Assembly: GCA_964521425.1 (NCBI GenBank)
Contig: CAZFRO010000006.1
Coordinates: 54,508 to 118,507 of the forward strand
Length of the DNA: 64,000 nucleotides
Reading direction: 5' to 3'
Source of the DNA: Joyebacterum sp964521425
Lineage (GTDB): Bacteria; Joyebacterota; Joyebacteria; Joyebacterales; Joyebacteraceae
Both the position numbers and the translations under genes were made by a program. A model generated the notes under the pieces. That model saw only the letters and a program-made list of their open reading frames with translations. It was not told the origin of the DNA and made no database searches. Of the stretch, positions 51,231-60,140 are shown piece after piece (within the stretch, counting starts at the first letter, position 1; every line of letters begins with the position of its first letter).

Positions 51231-52985
51231 ATGATAATTCGACGAAGGCTCACGCTGGTACTTGCGGTTGCCATAGCTGTCCTTGCTGTGGCGCCGGCGT
51301 GGGGCGCTTCAGACACCGATGGATTGTTCCGCCTGTCTGTCGTGTTCACGAACGACATACACGGTGGGATCGACCCGTCGGGAGCTACCTTTATGAACAG
51401 GGAGTTCCCGCCGCCTCTGGGTGGAGCCGCCTCGGCTGTCACCTACATTGAGATGTTGCGGGAGAGGGCGAGGGAAGAGGGTGGAGCTGTCCTGCTGATT
51501 GATCAGGGCGACATCTTTCAGGGTACTCCGGTCGGCAACTTCCGGAAGGGTGAGTCCGTCATCGAGTACTTCAATCATGTCGGATTCGATCTCTGGACGA
51601 TCGGCAACCACGATTTCGATGAGGGAGCCGAGAACCTCTGGCACCTGATCGAGATGTCAGAAATGCCGGTACTCTCGGCGAACCTGGTGTGGGAGGAGAC
51701 CGGAGAACCGGTCGAGCACGTCGAGCCCTACATCATCAAGGACTACGGCGGCGTCAAGGTGGCCATCGTAGGACTGACGACGACGGACACTCCCAAGATG
51801 GCTTTTCCCGCTCATGTTGCGGGCGTGAAGTTCCTGTCTTCCATCGAGACGGCGGAGCGCTACGTCAAGGAAGTCAGAGAGGCAGGGGCGGACATCGTCA
51901 TCTTCTCCGGGCATATGGGGCTTCCGTACGATCCCATCTCCGGCTATGCGAAGCTCATCGAAGAAGAGCAGGAGCGGGACGAGGAGGCCGTGCGCGAGCC
52001 GCTTGAGGAGAAGAAGTGGGGTGCGCATGCGATGGAGATCGCCCACAAGGTGCCCGGCATCGACGCCTTCTTCGCCGGTCATATCCATAAGGGATTTGAT
52101 GAGCCGTGGGAGGAGCCGTCCACACACACCATCATCTTCCAGACCTACGGGCGGGGCTCCGGAGTTGGCAACGTCGATCTCCTGATCGACCCCGTGACGA
52201 AGACGCTGGTCGGATATGAACTTCCGTCGTACCGTGGTGACCTCATCACGCTCTTCGAGGATCAGTGGTGGCCGAATGAGGAGACCACTGAGATGATCAC
52301 CGCTCTGGTCGATGAGGCGGAAGTCGGGATGGACCGCATCATTGGCTACACCGATATCGATCTTTCGCGGGGAGGAGATGGTGAGACCAGAATGGGGAAC
52401 CTGGTCTGCAGCGCCATGCTCGAAGAAGTTGATGCTGATTTCGCGTTCACGAACCTCGGTGGTATCCGGGACGAGATCCCGACCGGCCCCGTGACGCCGC
52501 GCCAGGTCTTCAAGGTTCTTCCGTTTGGCAACAGCCTCATGGTGTTCGAGATGGACGGGAGGCTCTTGAAGGAAGTAGTCGAGTATCGCGTCAGCGCCGA
52601 CCACCATGGTGTCTACATGGCCGGTGGCAGGATCGTCTACAACAAGACACGACCGGACTACGACCGCGTGACCTCCTTCACGATCGGTGGTGAGCCATGG
52701 GAGGCGGACCGCATCTACCGCGTCGTCACGAGTGACTTCCTTGCGGTGGGCAATGCGGGTCTCTACATGCTTCCCGACATACCTGATGACAAGAAGCGGA
52801 GAACCTCGACGACGTGTATGGACGCGGCTGTCCACTACATTGAACGTCATACTCCGATAGGACCTCAGCTCGACGGGCGATGGGTGAGGGATGATGAGGC
52901 CGAGGTCAGTGCCGCTCTCATCGCAGCCATGGAGGGCATGGAGCCCTTAGCACCCCCCGTGGAGGAGGCTAGCGGGCCCTACTAG
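51231..52985 (+). CDS. Secreted 5'-nucleotidase/UshA-family phosphoesterase
   Basis: A 584-residue protein with signal peptide (LTLVLAVAIAVLAVAPAWG). The N-terminal metallophosphoesterase domain has FTNDIHGGID (D42, H44), LIDQGDIFQGTP, IGNHDFDEGAENL, IVIFSGHMG and FFAGHIHKGF. The C-terminal nucleotidase domain has TRMGNLVCSAMLEE, FTNLGGIRDEIPTG and FKVLPFGNSLMVFEMDG. UshA-type enzymes hydrolyse nucleotides and nucleotide sugars outside the cytoplasm to nucleosides. That product is the expected cargo of the BMP-type importer at 28859-35219. Confidence 0.92.
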   Translation: MIIRRRLTLVLAVAIAVLAVAPAWGASDTDGLFRLSVVFTNDIHGGIDPSGATFMNREFPPPLGGAASAVTYIEMLRERAREEGGAVLLIDQGDIFQGTPVGNFRKGESVIEYFNHVGFDLWTIGNHDFDEGAENLWHLIEMSEMPVLSANLVWEETGEPVEHVEPYIIKDYGGVKVAIVGLTTTDTPKMAFPAHVAGVKFLSSIETAERYVKEVREAGADIVIFSGHMGLPYDPISGYAKLIEEEQERDEEAVREPLEEKKWGAHAMEIAHKVPGIDAFFAGHIHKGFDEPWEEPSTHTIIFQTYGRGSGVGNVDLLIDPVTKTLVGYELPSYRGDLITLFEDQWWPNEETTEMITALVDEAEVGMDRIIGYTDIDLSRGGDGETRMGNLVCSAMLEEVDADFAFTNLGGIRDEIPTGPVTPRQVFKVLPFGNSLMVFEMDGRLLKEVVEYRVSADHHGVYMAGGRIVYNKTRPDYDRVTSFTIGGEPWEADRIYRVVTSDFLAVGNAGLYMLPDIPDDKKRRTSTTCMDAAVHYIERHTPIGPQLDGRWVRDDEAEVSAALIAAMEGMEPLAPPVEEASGPY

Positions 52986-53023
52986 CAGCCCTAAGAGGTT
53001 CAGTAGCAGCAGATTGTGAGATG

Positions 53024-53049
53024 CCCGCCTGGCCGGACGGCCGGGCGGG
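53024..53049 (+). terminator. GC-rich hairpin after the 5'-nucleotidase gene
   Basis: An 11-bp stem (one T-G pair) with a four-base loop lies about 40 bases after the stop at 52985. A T-run is absent. The position before a strong promoter supports an operon boundary. Confidence 0.55.
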
Positions 53050-53129
53050 TGTCGCGCAACACGGCGCCAATGCCCTGCGGGCCGGGTCGCGATGCACACA
53101 TGTACGGCCCTGTGTTCTGTGGGTAGCGC

Positions 53130-53158
53130 TGGACAAGTGATGCTCTGTGTGGTATAAT
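53130..53158 (+). promoter_or_regulatory. Strong sigma-70-type promoter
   Basis: TGGACA (53130-53135), a 17-base spacer and a perfect TATAAT (53153-53158). It gives a leader of about 155 bases to the lamin-tail protein gene at 53323. Confidence 0.75.
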
Positions 53159-53164
53159 CTAACG

Positions 53165-53320
53165 TCGGGAAAAATCACCCTTCCCGAGGGTGGGGTTGTT
53201 GCGCCTTCGGGGCGGAGTGAGGTTGTTTATCCAAAGGGATGACAGGTGGAGGGAGTGACCTGGGAATCGCTTCCCCGATAGATTTGTTGGCAACGGTGGG
53301 AGAACACCAAGGAGGTCGTG
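53165..53320 (+). promoter_or_regulatory. Structured 5' leader with alternative hairpins
   Basis: Stem A pairs TCGGGA (53165-53170) with TCCCGA (53182-53187). Stem B pairs CACCCT (53176-53181) with AGGGTG (53187-53192), and the two cannot coexist easily. Further stems are CGCC-TTCG-GGCG (near 53202), CAGGT/ACCTG (53243-53261) and GGGAA/TTCCC (53262-53275). The ribosome-binding site AAGGAGG is at 53309. I do not recognise a known riboswitch. The whole gap from 52986 to 53322 contains only the hairpin, promoter and this leader. Confidence 0.45.
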
Positions 53321-53322
53321 TG

Positions 53323-56196
53323 ATGATGAAGCTGTCTGTTCTGGTCGCAGCCGTGCTCGTTCTGGTATTCGGCGCGGCCATGGCTAATCCTTCAGGTACC
53401 GATGTTGTTATCAATGAGATCTACCCGGACGCCAACGAGTACTATGACGGCGCCGAGTTCATTGAGCTCTACAATCCGACCGGAAGTTCGATTGACATCG
53501 GCGGATTTGTTCTCTGCGGAGTCGAGTACGACCAGCTCTGCGGAGGCGAAGACCGCTGGCAGTTCCCGTTTGGGACGACCATCGCCGCCGGGGGCTACAT
53601 CACGGTCGCGAAGGACGGGGCCGACGGTGACGACGGATTCTACGAGGAGTTCGGGATCTACCCCGACTTCGAGATGTTCGATGCGTCGTTTGAGTTCGAT
53701 AACGACAGCATGTTTGTCCCAAACATGAATCTCCTGGACCCCGATCCTGCGACCGGCTACAGCGACGAGATACAGCTGGTCGGCGGCAAGGGCTACGGCA
53801 CCATGTGCGGCGGCTACAGCAATGGTGACGTTGTGTATCTGTACACGACAGGATCTCTGATAACTCTGGTCGACCTTGTCGAGTACGCCGATATGGAGGT
53901 CTGCACCGAGGATCCGTGTTTCGGCGATGACGGTATCCCGGACAATGCGTTCGACGAGATCCCGTACCTCGGCAACACACTTGGTCGTGACGCCTCCAGC
54001 ACGGACACCGATAGCAGCATCACGGACTGGCAGATGCAGGCTCCCACGCCCGGCGTTCAGAACATTCAGAACACGCCGCCGTGGATTCGTTCGGTCATGT
54101 ACTCGCCGATCCCACCGATGGACACGGACGCCGTCGACATCACGGCTGTCGTGACCGATGATGGCAGCGTAGATTCAGTCATGGTCTACTACCGTGTGGA
54201 CGCGGGGCCGTGGGGCACAGTTGCCGCATCGGGAGTGGACACACTCTACACGGGTACCATTGCGGCCCAGGCGAACGGATCCCAGGTCCAGTACTTCGTG
54301 CGTGCCGTCGACAATCATGGCGCCGGCATCAACTACCCGTCCGAGGGTTTCTCTGATCCGTACGCCTACTCGGTCGGCTTCACGACCATCTACGATGTGC
54401 AGTTCGTACCTTTTGGTGGCGATGCGTCGCCTCTCGAAGGCCAGACTGTCAACGTGACGGGTATTGTGACTGCAGCGAAGGGCGAGTTCTCCGATTCATT
54501 CTGCATGATCCACGAAGGCAATACGTACTTCGAGGGCATCAAGATCTACGCCACGTACAACTACGACGGCGAGATCAATGAGGGTGACGAGATCACGGTC
54601 TCCGGTTTTGTGACCGAGTACTACGGTGAGACCGAGATCTATGTTCCTTTCAATGAGGCAGTCACGATTCTCTCGACGGGCAATGCGAACTACGGCTATG
54701 CCGCAGTCACAACGGCCGACATCGATCCTGATGACACCGGCTCCGAGGCGTATGAAGGTCAGCTCATCAGCGTCAGCAACGTGACGGTGACGGCCGAGCC
54801 CGACGGCTACGGCCAGTGGTACATCGAGGATGCCTCGGCAGTGGGTGCCATGGTCGATGACTACGGGTACTACAGCTACACCCCGCAGCTCTTTGATGTG
54901 CTCGACGAGGTTCGTGGCGTACTGATGTACAGCTACGACCAGTTCAAGATCGAGCCGCGGTACGACGAAGATATCGTTGGTCCGCCGAGGATCGCGGACG
55001 TTCGCTACTCGCCGATACCGCCGGTGGCCGGCAATGTCACGATTACTGCCGACATCACCGACAACCAGGGCATCAGTTCGGCAACGCTGAACTACGCTCT
55101 TTCGGCGGCAGGTCCCTTCAGCCAGACGCCGATGACGACATCGCGCGATATCTACTCCGCGACGATCGGTCCGTACGTCGATGGCAACAGGATCTACTAC
55201 TTCATCGAGGCCAGCGACGGCGTGATGGATGCCAGGAAGCCGACTGCGGGCTCGTACAGCCTCTACATCGGCATGGTCGACATCTTCGACATCCAGTTTG
55301 TCGCCGCCCCTGGTGTGGATGACACGTCACCGCTCGACACGCTTGCGGTCAACACGACCGGTATCGTGACGGCGGAGCCGGGTGTCTACAGCGACTACTA
55401 TTTCACGATCCAGACCGAGGACGTGGCACGCGGTGCGTGGCAGGGAATCAAGGTCTACGATCGCACCGGTTCGGCGAGCTTCGAGCGCGGCGATGAGATC
55501 ATCGTCTGTGGCGAGGTTCAGGAGAACTGGGGCGAGACTGAGGTCTCCCTGCACTTCGTCGAGGGAGCAGTCCTCGTCGAGTCGCGCGGCAGCATGCCGG
55601 ATGCAGTCTCCATCGCTACGGCCGATCTCCAGACCAAGACCACCGGCGAGCAGTACGAGGGCGTCTACGTTCACGCCGAGGACGCTACGGTCATGGTTGC
55701 GGACATGGGCTACGGCGAATGGGCCATCACAAACGGGGCCGCTGGTGATACGTGCCGCGTCGATGATGACGCTCCGTACACCTACGAGCCGGTAGAGGGC
55801 GACAACGTCTTCGTTCTTGGTACGGTCATGTTCTCGTATGGCAACTACAAGCTCGAGCCGCGCGGCGATGACGATATCGCCGTCAATCCGGTCGGTGTCG
55901 AAGACGGCATCGTCGGTGCCAAGCTCGATCTCGGCCAGAACATGCCGAACCCGTTCAACCCGAAGACGACCATCGCCTTCACACTGCCTGAGCCGACGGA
56001 TGTCACGATCGAGGTCTACGATGTGACCGGTCGCAGGATCGTCACACTCATGAGCGACCGCCTCGAAGCGGGTGGTCACTTCGTCGAGTGGTCGGGACGT
56101 GGTGACAACGGTGAGAAGGTCGCCAGCGGCGTGTACTTCTACAAGCTCCTCGCCGGTGACGAAGAGATCAGCAAGAAGATGGTGCTCCTTAAGTAA
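53323..56196 (+). CDS. Secreted lamin-tail/Ig/OB-fold protein with canonical Por-type C-terminal domain
   Basis: The ATG at 53323 has AAGGAGG seven bases upstream and starts a signal peptide (MMKLSVLVAAVLVLVFGAAM). A lamin-tail domain (about 22-260, VVINEIYPDANEYYDGAEF) is followed by two copies of an Ig-like plus OB-fold module, marked by SVMYSPIPPMDTDAVDI (265) and DVRYSPIPPVAGNVTI (about 562). The end (868-957) is a textbook sorting domain: MPNPFNPKTTIAFTLP, VYDVTGRRIVTL, GVYFYKL and KKMVLLK. It has its own strong promoter and a terminator, so it is monocistronic. Surface exposure is likely; the ligand is unknown. Confidence 0.85.
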   Translation: MMKLSVLVAAVLVLVFGAAMANPSGTDVVINEIYPDANEYYDGAEFIELYNPTGSSIDIGGFVLCGVEYDQLCGGEDRWQFPFGTTIAAGGYITVAKDGADGDDGFYEEFGIYPDFEMFDASFEFDNDSMFVPNMNLLDPDPATGYSDEIQLVGGKGYGTMCGGYSNGDVVYLYTTGSLITLVDLVEYADMEVCTEDPCFGDDGIPDNAFDEIPYLGNTLGRDASSTDTDSSITDWQMQAPTPGVQNIQNTPPWIRSVMYSPIPPMDTDAVDITAVVTDDGSVDSVMVYYRVDAGPWGTVAASGVDTLYTGTIAAQANGSQVQYFVRAVDNHGAGINYPSEGFSDPYAYSVGFTTIYDVQFVPFGGDASPLEGQTVNVTGIVTAAKGEFSDSFCMIHEGNTYFEGIKIYATYNYDGEINEGDEITVSGFVTEYYGETEIYVPFNEAVTILSTGNANYGYAAVTTADIDPDDTGSEAYEGQLISVSNVTVTAEPDGYGQWYIEDASAVGAMVDDYGYYSYTPQLFDVLDEVRGVLMYSYDQFKIEPRYDEDIVGPPRIADVRYSPIPPVAGNVTITADITDNQGISSATLNYALSAAGPFSQTPMTTSRDIYSATIGPYVDGNRIYYFIEASDGVMDARKPTAGSYSLYIGMVDIFDIQFVAAPGVDDTSPLDTLAVNTTGIVTAEPGVYSDYYFTIQTEDVARGAWQGIKVYDRTGSASFERGDEIIVCGEVQENWGETEVSLHFVEGAVLVESRGSMPDAVSIATADLQTKTTGEQYEGVYVHAEDATVMVADMGYGEWAITNGAAGDTCRVDDDAPYTYEPVEGDNVFVLGTVMFSYGNYKLEPRGDDDIAVNPVGVEDGIVGAKLDLGQNMPNPFNPKTTIAFTLPEPTDVTIEVYDVTGRRIVTLMSDRLEAGGHFVEWSGRGDNGEKVASGVYFYKLLAGDEEISKKMVLLK

Positions 56197-56226
56197 AGCC
56201 AGAAGCGCCATTGTTGTAGAGTAGGA

Positions 56227-56259
56227 GGGCCCCCGTGCCGATGGCGCGGGGGTCCTTTT
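56227..56259 (+). terminator. Rho-independent terminator
   Basis: A 13-bp GC-rich stem (two G-T pairs) with loop GAT is followed by TTTT, about 30 bases after the stop at 56196. It is the clearest intrinsic terminator in the window. The remainder of the gap to 56424 shows no gene. Confidence 0.85.
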
Positions 56260-56424
56260 GTGTGGGATGCCGCCCTAGTGGTGGGGGAGTCCGTGGCCGT
56301 ACGTAGATGAACTGGGCTTCATTCAGTATGGCCTTGACGGAATGCGCGAGGGGTGGTGGTATGACTGCGCTGGAAAATTAGACCGGCTACGGGAACTCGC
56401 CCTTCCGCGGGGGGAGGCACGCTG

Positions 56425-59238
56425 ATGAACAGCAGAACTCTGATTACGCTGGTGCGTTTGGTCGTGCTCGTGGCGCTGCTCATGCCGGCCGCAGGTCCGG
56501 TTGGAGCGAGGGGCCTCGATCCGGGCCGCATGGATACGCACGTGCCTCTACCTCATCTGCCAAAGGCCTCCCAAACAGGCCGTGAGCATCAGCGAACGCG
56601 TATGGAGACCCTCTGGATCTTCGACGCTGATTTCGAGGATCTGACGGGTGACAATGCCGGCTGGACGTCGATCGACCTCTCCGGGACCCTCGGACAAGAG
56701 AACTTCTGGCACAAGGACACCATCAGGCTGACTGAGCCGTATCTCGGCGACAGCACGTGGTGGTGCGGCACGTACAACGAGTGCTGGCGCCAGCCGCGCG
56801 GGTACGGCAACAACTGGACGATGCTGATGTCCCGCGACCTGCCGCTCTCAAGCTGGAGTGCCCCGGGCGATAGCATCGTCTTGGAGTTCGACCAGCGCTT
56901 CGCGATCGAGCACGACTACGACTACGGTTACGTCGAGATCTCCGCTGACGACGGGTACTCCTGGGCCACGATCTACACCGTGAGCAACCCCGGCTTCGCG
57001 GGCAAGCCGGGATTCCCGAAGGACTGGGATGACGAGACGTATGGGCACCCATCCCTGTCTCTGTCATCATGGGCCGGGTGTGACATCAGCATCCGCTTCC
57101 GGTTCGAGTCGGACGTGGCTTTCTCGTGTCAGGATGAGTACTTGAATCCGCCCGTGAACTCCTTGCTGGACGGCGCGTGGCAGCTGGACAACTTCGACGT
57201 CACGGTCGATAGCATCTCCGTGTGGTCCGACGATGCCGAGTCACCCGGCGACAACGGCTGGGTGCACGAGGATGCCGCCGCTTCGGGTCAGACGGGCGTC
57301 GTATTCTTCCGTGGTCTCTTCGGTGTGGATTTCGAGACGGGCCAGCCGTCCATATGTGAGGATCGCGTCGGGTGGATGATGGGCGCTGTCGACCCGTTCA
57401 CCAAGGTCATGGTGGACGGTGAGAAGACCTTCCTTATCAGCCCGCCGATCGATATCAGCGGTGCCGAAAGGCTCGTCGGTTTCTGGGACATGTGGATCGA
57501 TCTTCCGCTCACATCCAACAACAGGTTCGACATCTGGGTGTCCTGCTACGACGTGGGCGGATGTCCCGAGAATCCCGGCTGGGATCCGGGAGGCCCAGGT
57601 GGCTGGTACGGAGGTCCGTTCTGGTATGCCTTGAGCGACGACTTGGATGCCTACACGGGTCACAACTGGCTGACTGTCGAGCTGCAACTTGAGAACAGTG
57701 ATCCGTCCGCTCCAGGAATGCACAGGGCAGGCATTCTTCTGAACAGACAGAAGGTCGGTATCCCATCGGGTGACGCCGGGACTTCCTTCGTCTACGGCAC
57801 CTGGGACCGCTTCAACGACTGGTATATCGAGCAGATCCTGCAGGCGTTCAACGACTCGGCCTTGATCAGGGTCACGGACGTTGACGACATCGCGACCGTA
57901 ACGCTCATGGCATCTGATGATGACGGTGTGTCGTGGTCTGCGTACTCGTGTCGTCGCCTCGATATTATGGGCAACGACTGGATATGTCCGCCGCCGGCGG
58001 CCGAGATGCACCTCGGGAGCGAGATCCACTACTACTTCGAGGCCATGGACGGGGTCGGCACCATCGCGACATACCCGAGCGCGGCTCCGAGAACCTACTT
58101 CGAGTTCTCGATCCTGCCGATCACAGCGACCATCGAGGAGCCGGGTATCCTGCTTGTTGACAAGCACGATCGTCCAACGCCGGGCGAGCAGCGGGATTAC
58201 CTCCATAGCTCCGAGTATTACTTCTGCGAGGCTTTGGAAATCCTCGGTTACGAGTGGGAGACGTACGATGTGGAGGTTCCGACAGGCACCGCCAACTCAG
58301 AGGGTCCGGACTTCAGGGGCTACAAGTACTACGACACCATCATCTGGCTGACGAACGAGTTCGACTCGTTCACGTTCTGGGGTGTCGATCAGAAGAACAT
58401 CATCAACTGGCTGGATGAGGCGGGTGGCGGCAACGAGAGGAACTTTCTCGTCACCGGGAACGACTGGTGCTACGAGCTGATGGACTCAGGCGTAGAGACG
58501 CTCGACTTCGTGACGCAGTGGCTTGCCACAGACTACGTTGCCGACGAGGTTGGCGATGTGATGGTCGACAGCATTCCGACCCTGCGCGAGGTTGCGGGCG
58601 GCACGACGTTCATGGACCACGAGGACGGCGCGTGCGTTCTCGCGGGTGGCTGCCCCACCCTCATGAAGTTCGACGTCATCCAGCCGTACTCGGGCAGCGG
58701 CGCTGAGACCGTCGCCGAGTACGTGAAGCTGGATGCATCAACGCTTCCCTCCGGGGTTGCGTACACGCATCCGACGCTTCAGTACCAGACCGTCGCCCTC
58801 GGCTTCGGCGTGGAGTTCATGCAGGACAACCTTGATCCGTCGACCGGCTACTACAACACGGGCGTCGCGGACAGGGTCAACCTCATGGGCAACATCCTGG
58901 CGTACTTCAGTAAGACCCCGACCACGAACCCAACGGATGTCCCCGTCGATGGAGGGTTCAGGAACATACTCTCGCATGCGCATCCGAACCCGTTCAATCC
59001 GATCGCGAGGATCGCGTACAGCATCCGCGAGGCGGGACCCGTGACCATCGTGGTGTACAACGTGGCCGGAAAGGCAGTGTGCACGCTCCTCGAGAGTGAG
59101 CTTGATGCTGGCACGACCGGCTTTGTGATGTGGGACGGAACGGATGAGGTCGGTGCGAAATGCTCGAGCGGCGTCTACTTCTACCGCATGGTAGCACCCG
59201 GTTTCATCGACACGCAGAAGATGGTCATGCTGAAGTGA
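56425..59238 (+). CDS. Large secreted protein with jelly-roll-like domains and Por-type C-terminal domain
   Basis: GGGGGAGG precedes the ATG; signal peptide to about residue 28. Two regions resemble the MAM/immune-inhibitor-A type jelly roll: FDADFEDLTGDNAGWTSIDL with YGNNWTMLMSRDLPL (about 70-260) and a second near 275-450. A fibronectin-like part follows, then an alpha/beta segment (about 570-820) beginning GILLVDKHDRPTPGEQRDYL. The end is a sorting domain with HPNPFNPIARIAYSI, VVYNVAGKAVCTLL, SSGVYFYRMV and KMVMLK. No HExxH metalloprotease motif was found, so peptidase activity is not claimed. Confidence 0.8.
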   Translation: MNSRTLITLVRLVVLVALLMPAAGPVGARGLDPGRMDTHVPLPHLPKASQTGREHQRTRMETLWIFDADFEDLTGDNAGWTSIDLSGTLGQENFWHKDTIRLTEPYLGDSTWWCGTYNECWRQPRGYGNNWTMLMSRDLPLSSWSAPGDSIVLEFDQRFAIEHDYDYGYVEISADDGYSWATIYTVSNPGFAGKPGFPKDWDDETYGHPSLSLSSWAGCDISIRFRFESDVAFSCQDEYLNPPVNSLLDGAWQLDNFDVTVDSISVWSDDAESPGDNGWVHEDAAASGQTGVVFFRGLFGVDFETGQPSICEDRVGWMMGAVDPFTKVMVDGEKTFLISPPIDISGAERLVGFWDMWIDLPLTSNNRFDIWVSCYDVGGCPENPGWDPGGPGGWYGGPFWYALSDDLDAYTGHNWLTVELQLENSDPSAPGMHRAGILLNRQKVGIPSGDAGTSFVYGTWDRFNDWYIEQILQAFNDSALIRVTDVDDIATVTLMASDDDGVSWSAYSCRRLDIMGNDWICPPPAAEMHLGSEIHYYFEAMDGVGTIATYPSAAPRTYFEFSILPITATIEEPGILLVDKHDRPTPGEQRDYLHSSEYYFCEALEILGYEWETYDVEVPTGTANSEGPDFRGYKYYDTIIWLTNEFDSFTFWGVDQKNIINWLDEAGGGNERNFLVTGNDWCYELMDSGVETLDFVTQWLATDYVADEVGDVMVDSIPTLREVAGGTTFMDHEDGACVLAGGCPTLMKFDVIQPYSGSGAETVAEYVKLDASTLPSGVAYTHPTLQYQTVALGFGVEFMQDNLDPSTGYYNTGVADRVNLMGNILAYFSKTPTTNPTDVPVDGGFRNILSHAHPNPFNPIARIAYSIREAGPVTIVVYNVAGKAVCTLLESELDAGTTGFVMWDGTDEVGAKCSSGVYFYRMVAPGFIDTQKMVMLK

Positions 59239-59388
59239 TGCGGAACGCATCCTGCTTATGAGCGGGTTCATTCCCCTCAGTTGTCTATCCCGTGTACAGA
59301 AGCGTGAGACGAACGGTGGCGTCCTCGTCGCCGCGGGCCCCATTTGACCATCCCTCCCCAGATGTTCGGTAGCGAGCCCAAACCAATC

Positions 59389-59409
59389 GCCCGGCTTCCC
59401 CCGCCGGGC
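59389..59409 (+). other. Hairpin just before the start of a lamin-tail protein gene
   Basis: GCCCGGC and GCCGGGC with a seven-base loop end 12 bases before the GGAGGG ribosome-binding site of the gene at 59432. Possibly a terminator for the preceding gene or a translation-control stem. The remaining bases of the gap from 59239 show nothing else. Confidence 0.45.
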
Positions 59410-59431
59410 TCATCACTGATGGAGGGAAGTA

Positions 59432-60079
59432 ATGGAAACGAAGTTCACGCCTGTGTACGTACTGGTTCTCCTGGCGGTCGTGGCCGGCTCGGCCTGCGGT
59501 TCGGTCGTCATCAATGAACTCATGGCTGATCCGGCAAGTGACTGGTCGCCGTCCGACGGCGATCTCATCTACCACTCGCTCGATGACGAGTGGCTCGAGA
59601 TCTACAACACCGGACCCGGCTCGGTCGACATCACGGGGTGGAGGCTCAGGGACGCGATCTCGGATTCCAGCTGGAAGTATGGGTTCTCCGGGGTTCTCGC
59701 GCCCGGAGAGATCTTCGTTGTCTACGGCAACGAGGCGTACGACTGGGAGGAAGCGAACGGCTATCTGAAGAACGGGCTCTCGCTCAACAACGGAGGCGAC
59801 TCGATATCACTCGTCAGAGACGATGGGACGGTGGCCGATATCGTTGTGTACACAAGCTCCGAGGTCCGGGACGACTGTTCATGGGGACGTATGCCGGATG
59901 GGAGTGGAGACTGGTGGCTCTTCGATGAGCTGAACCCCCTGGATCCTCCGGCCACAAACCTGCCGCCAACGCCCGGGGACACGAACACCGGCTCTCCGGT
60001 CGAATCTATGGCATGGAGCAGGATAAAGGCACTCTACCGCGAGGACGGCGGTGGGGGTGCGCCGGATCCCGGCATGTAG
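59432..60079 (+). CDS. Small secreted lamin-tail domain protein
   Basis: GGAGGG precedes the ATG. The N terminus is hydrophobic (VYVLVLLAVVAGSACGS) and could be a lipoprotein signal (GSAC) or a standard one. A single lamin-tail domain fills about 25-150: VVINELMADPASDW, DEWLEIYNTGPGSVDITGW and GLSLNNGGDSISLV. The tail lacks the NPFNP domain but contains PVESMAWSRIKALYR before a glycine-rich end, resembling the last residues of the cohesin protein at 7596. The function is unknown. Confidence 0.8.
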   Translation: METKFTPVYVLVLLAVVAGSACGSVVINELMADPASDWSPSDGDLIYHSLDDEWLEIYNTGPGSVDITGWRLRDAISDSSWKYGFSGVLAPGEIFVVYGNEAYDWEEANGYLKNGLSLNNGGDSISLVRDDGTVADIVVYTSSEVRDDCSWGRMPDGSGDWWLFDELNPLDPPATNLPPTPGDTNTGSPVESMAWSRIKALYREDGGGGAPDPGM

Positions 60080-60107
60080 CCGCCCGGAAGACCCACCACA
60101 CGTGCAC

Positions 60108-60133
60108 GGCCCTCGACCTTCGGGTCGGGGGCT
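60108..60133 (+). terminator. Hairpin terminator with TTCG tetraloop
   Basis: An 11-bp stem with loop TTCG, 29 bases after the stop at 60079, followed by TGTTTCC. It separates the lamin-tail gene from the promoter of the exchanger gene. Confidence 0.65.
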
Positions 60134-60140
60134 GTTTCCA

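Noticed and set aside
53165..53320. Known riboswitch class (c-di-GMP, SAM, cobalamin)
   Set aside because: I could not match the conserved core of any of these; only generic hairpins are visible.
56425..59238. Immune-inhibitor-A-type metalloprotease
   Set aside because: The jelly-roll-like flanks look similar, but no HExxH zinc motif is present in the protein.
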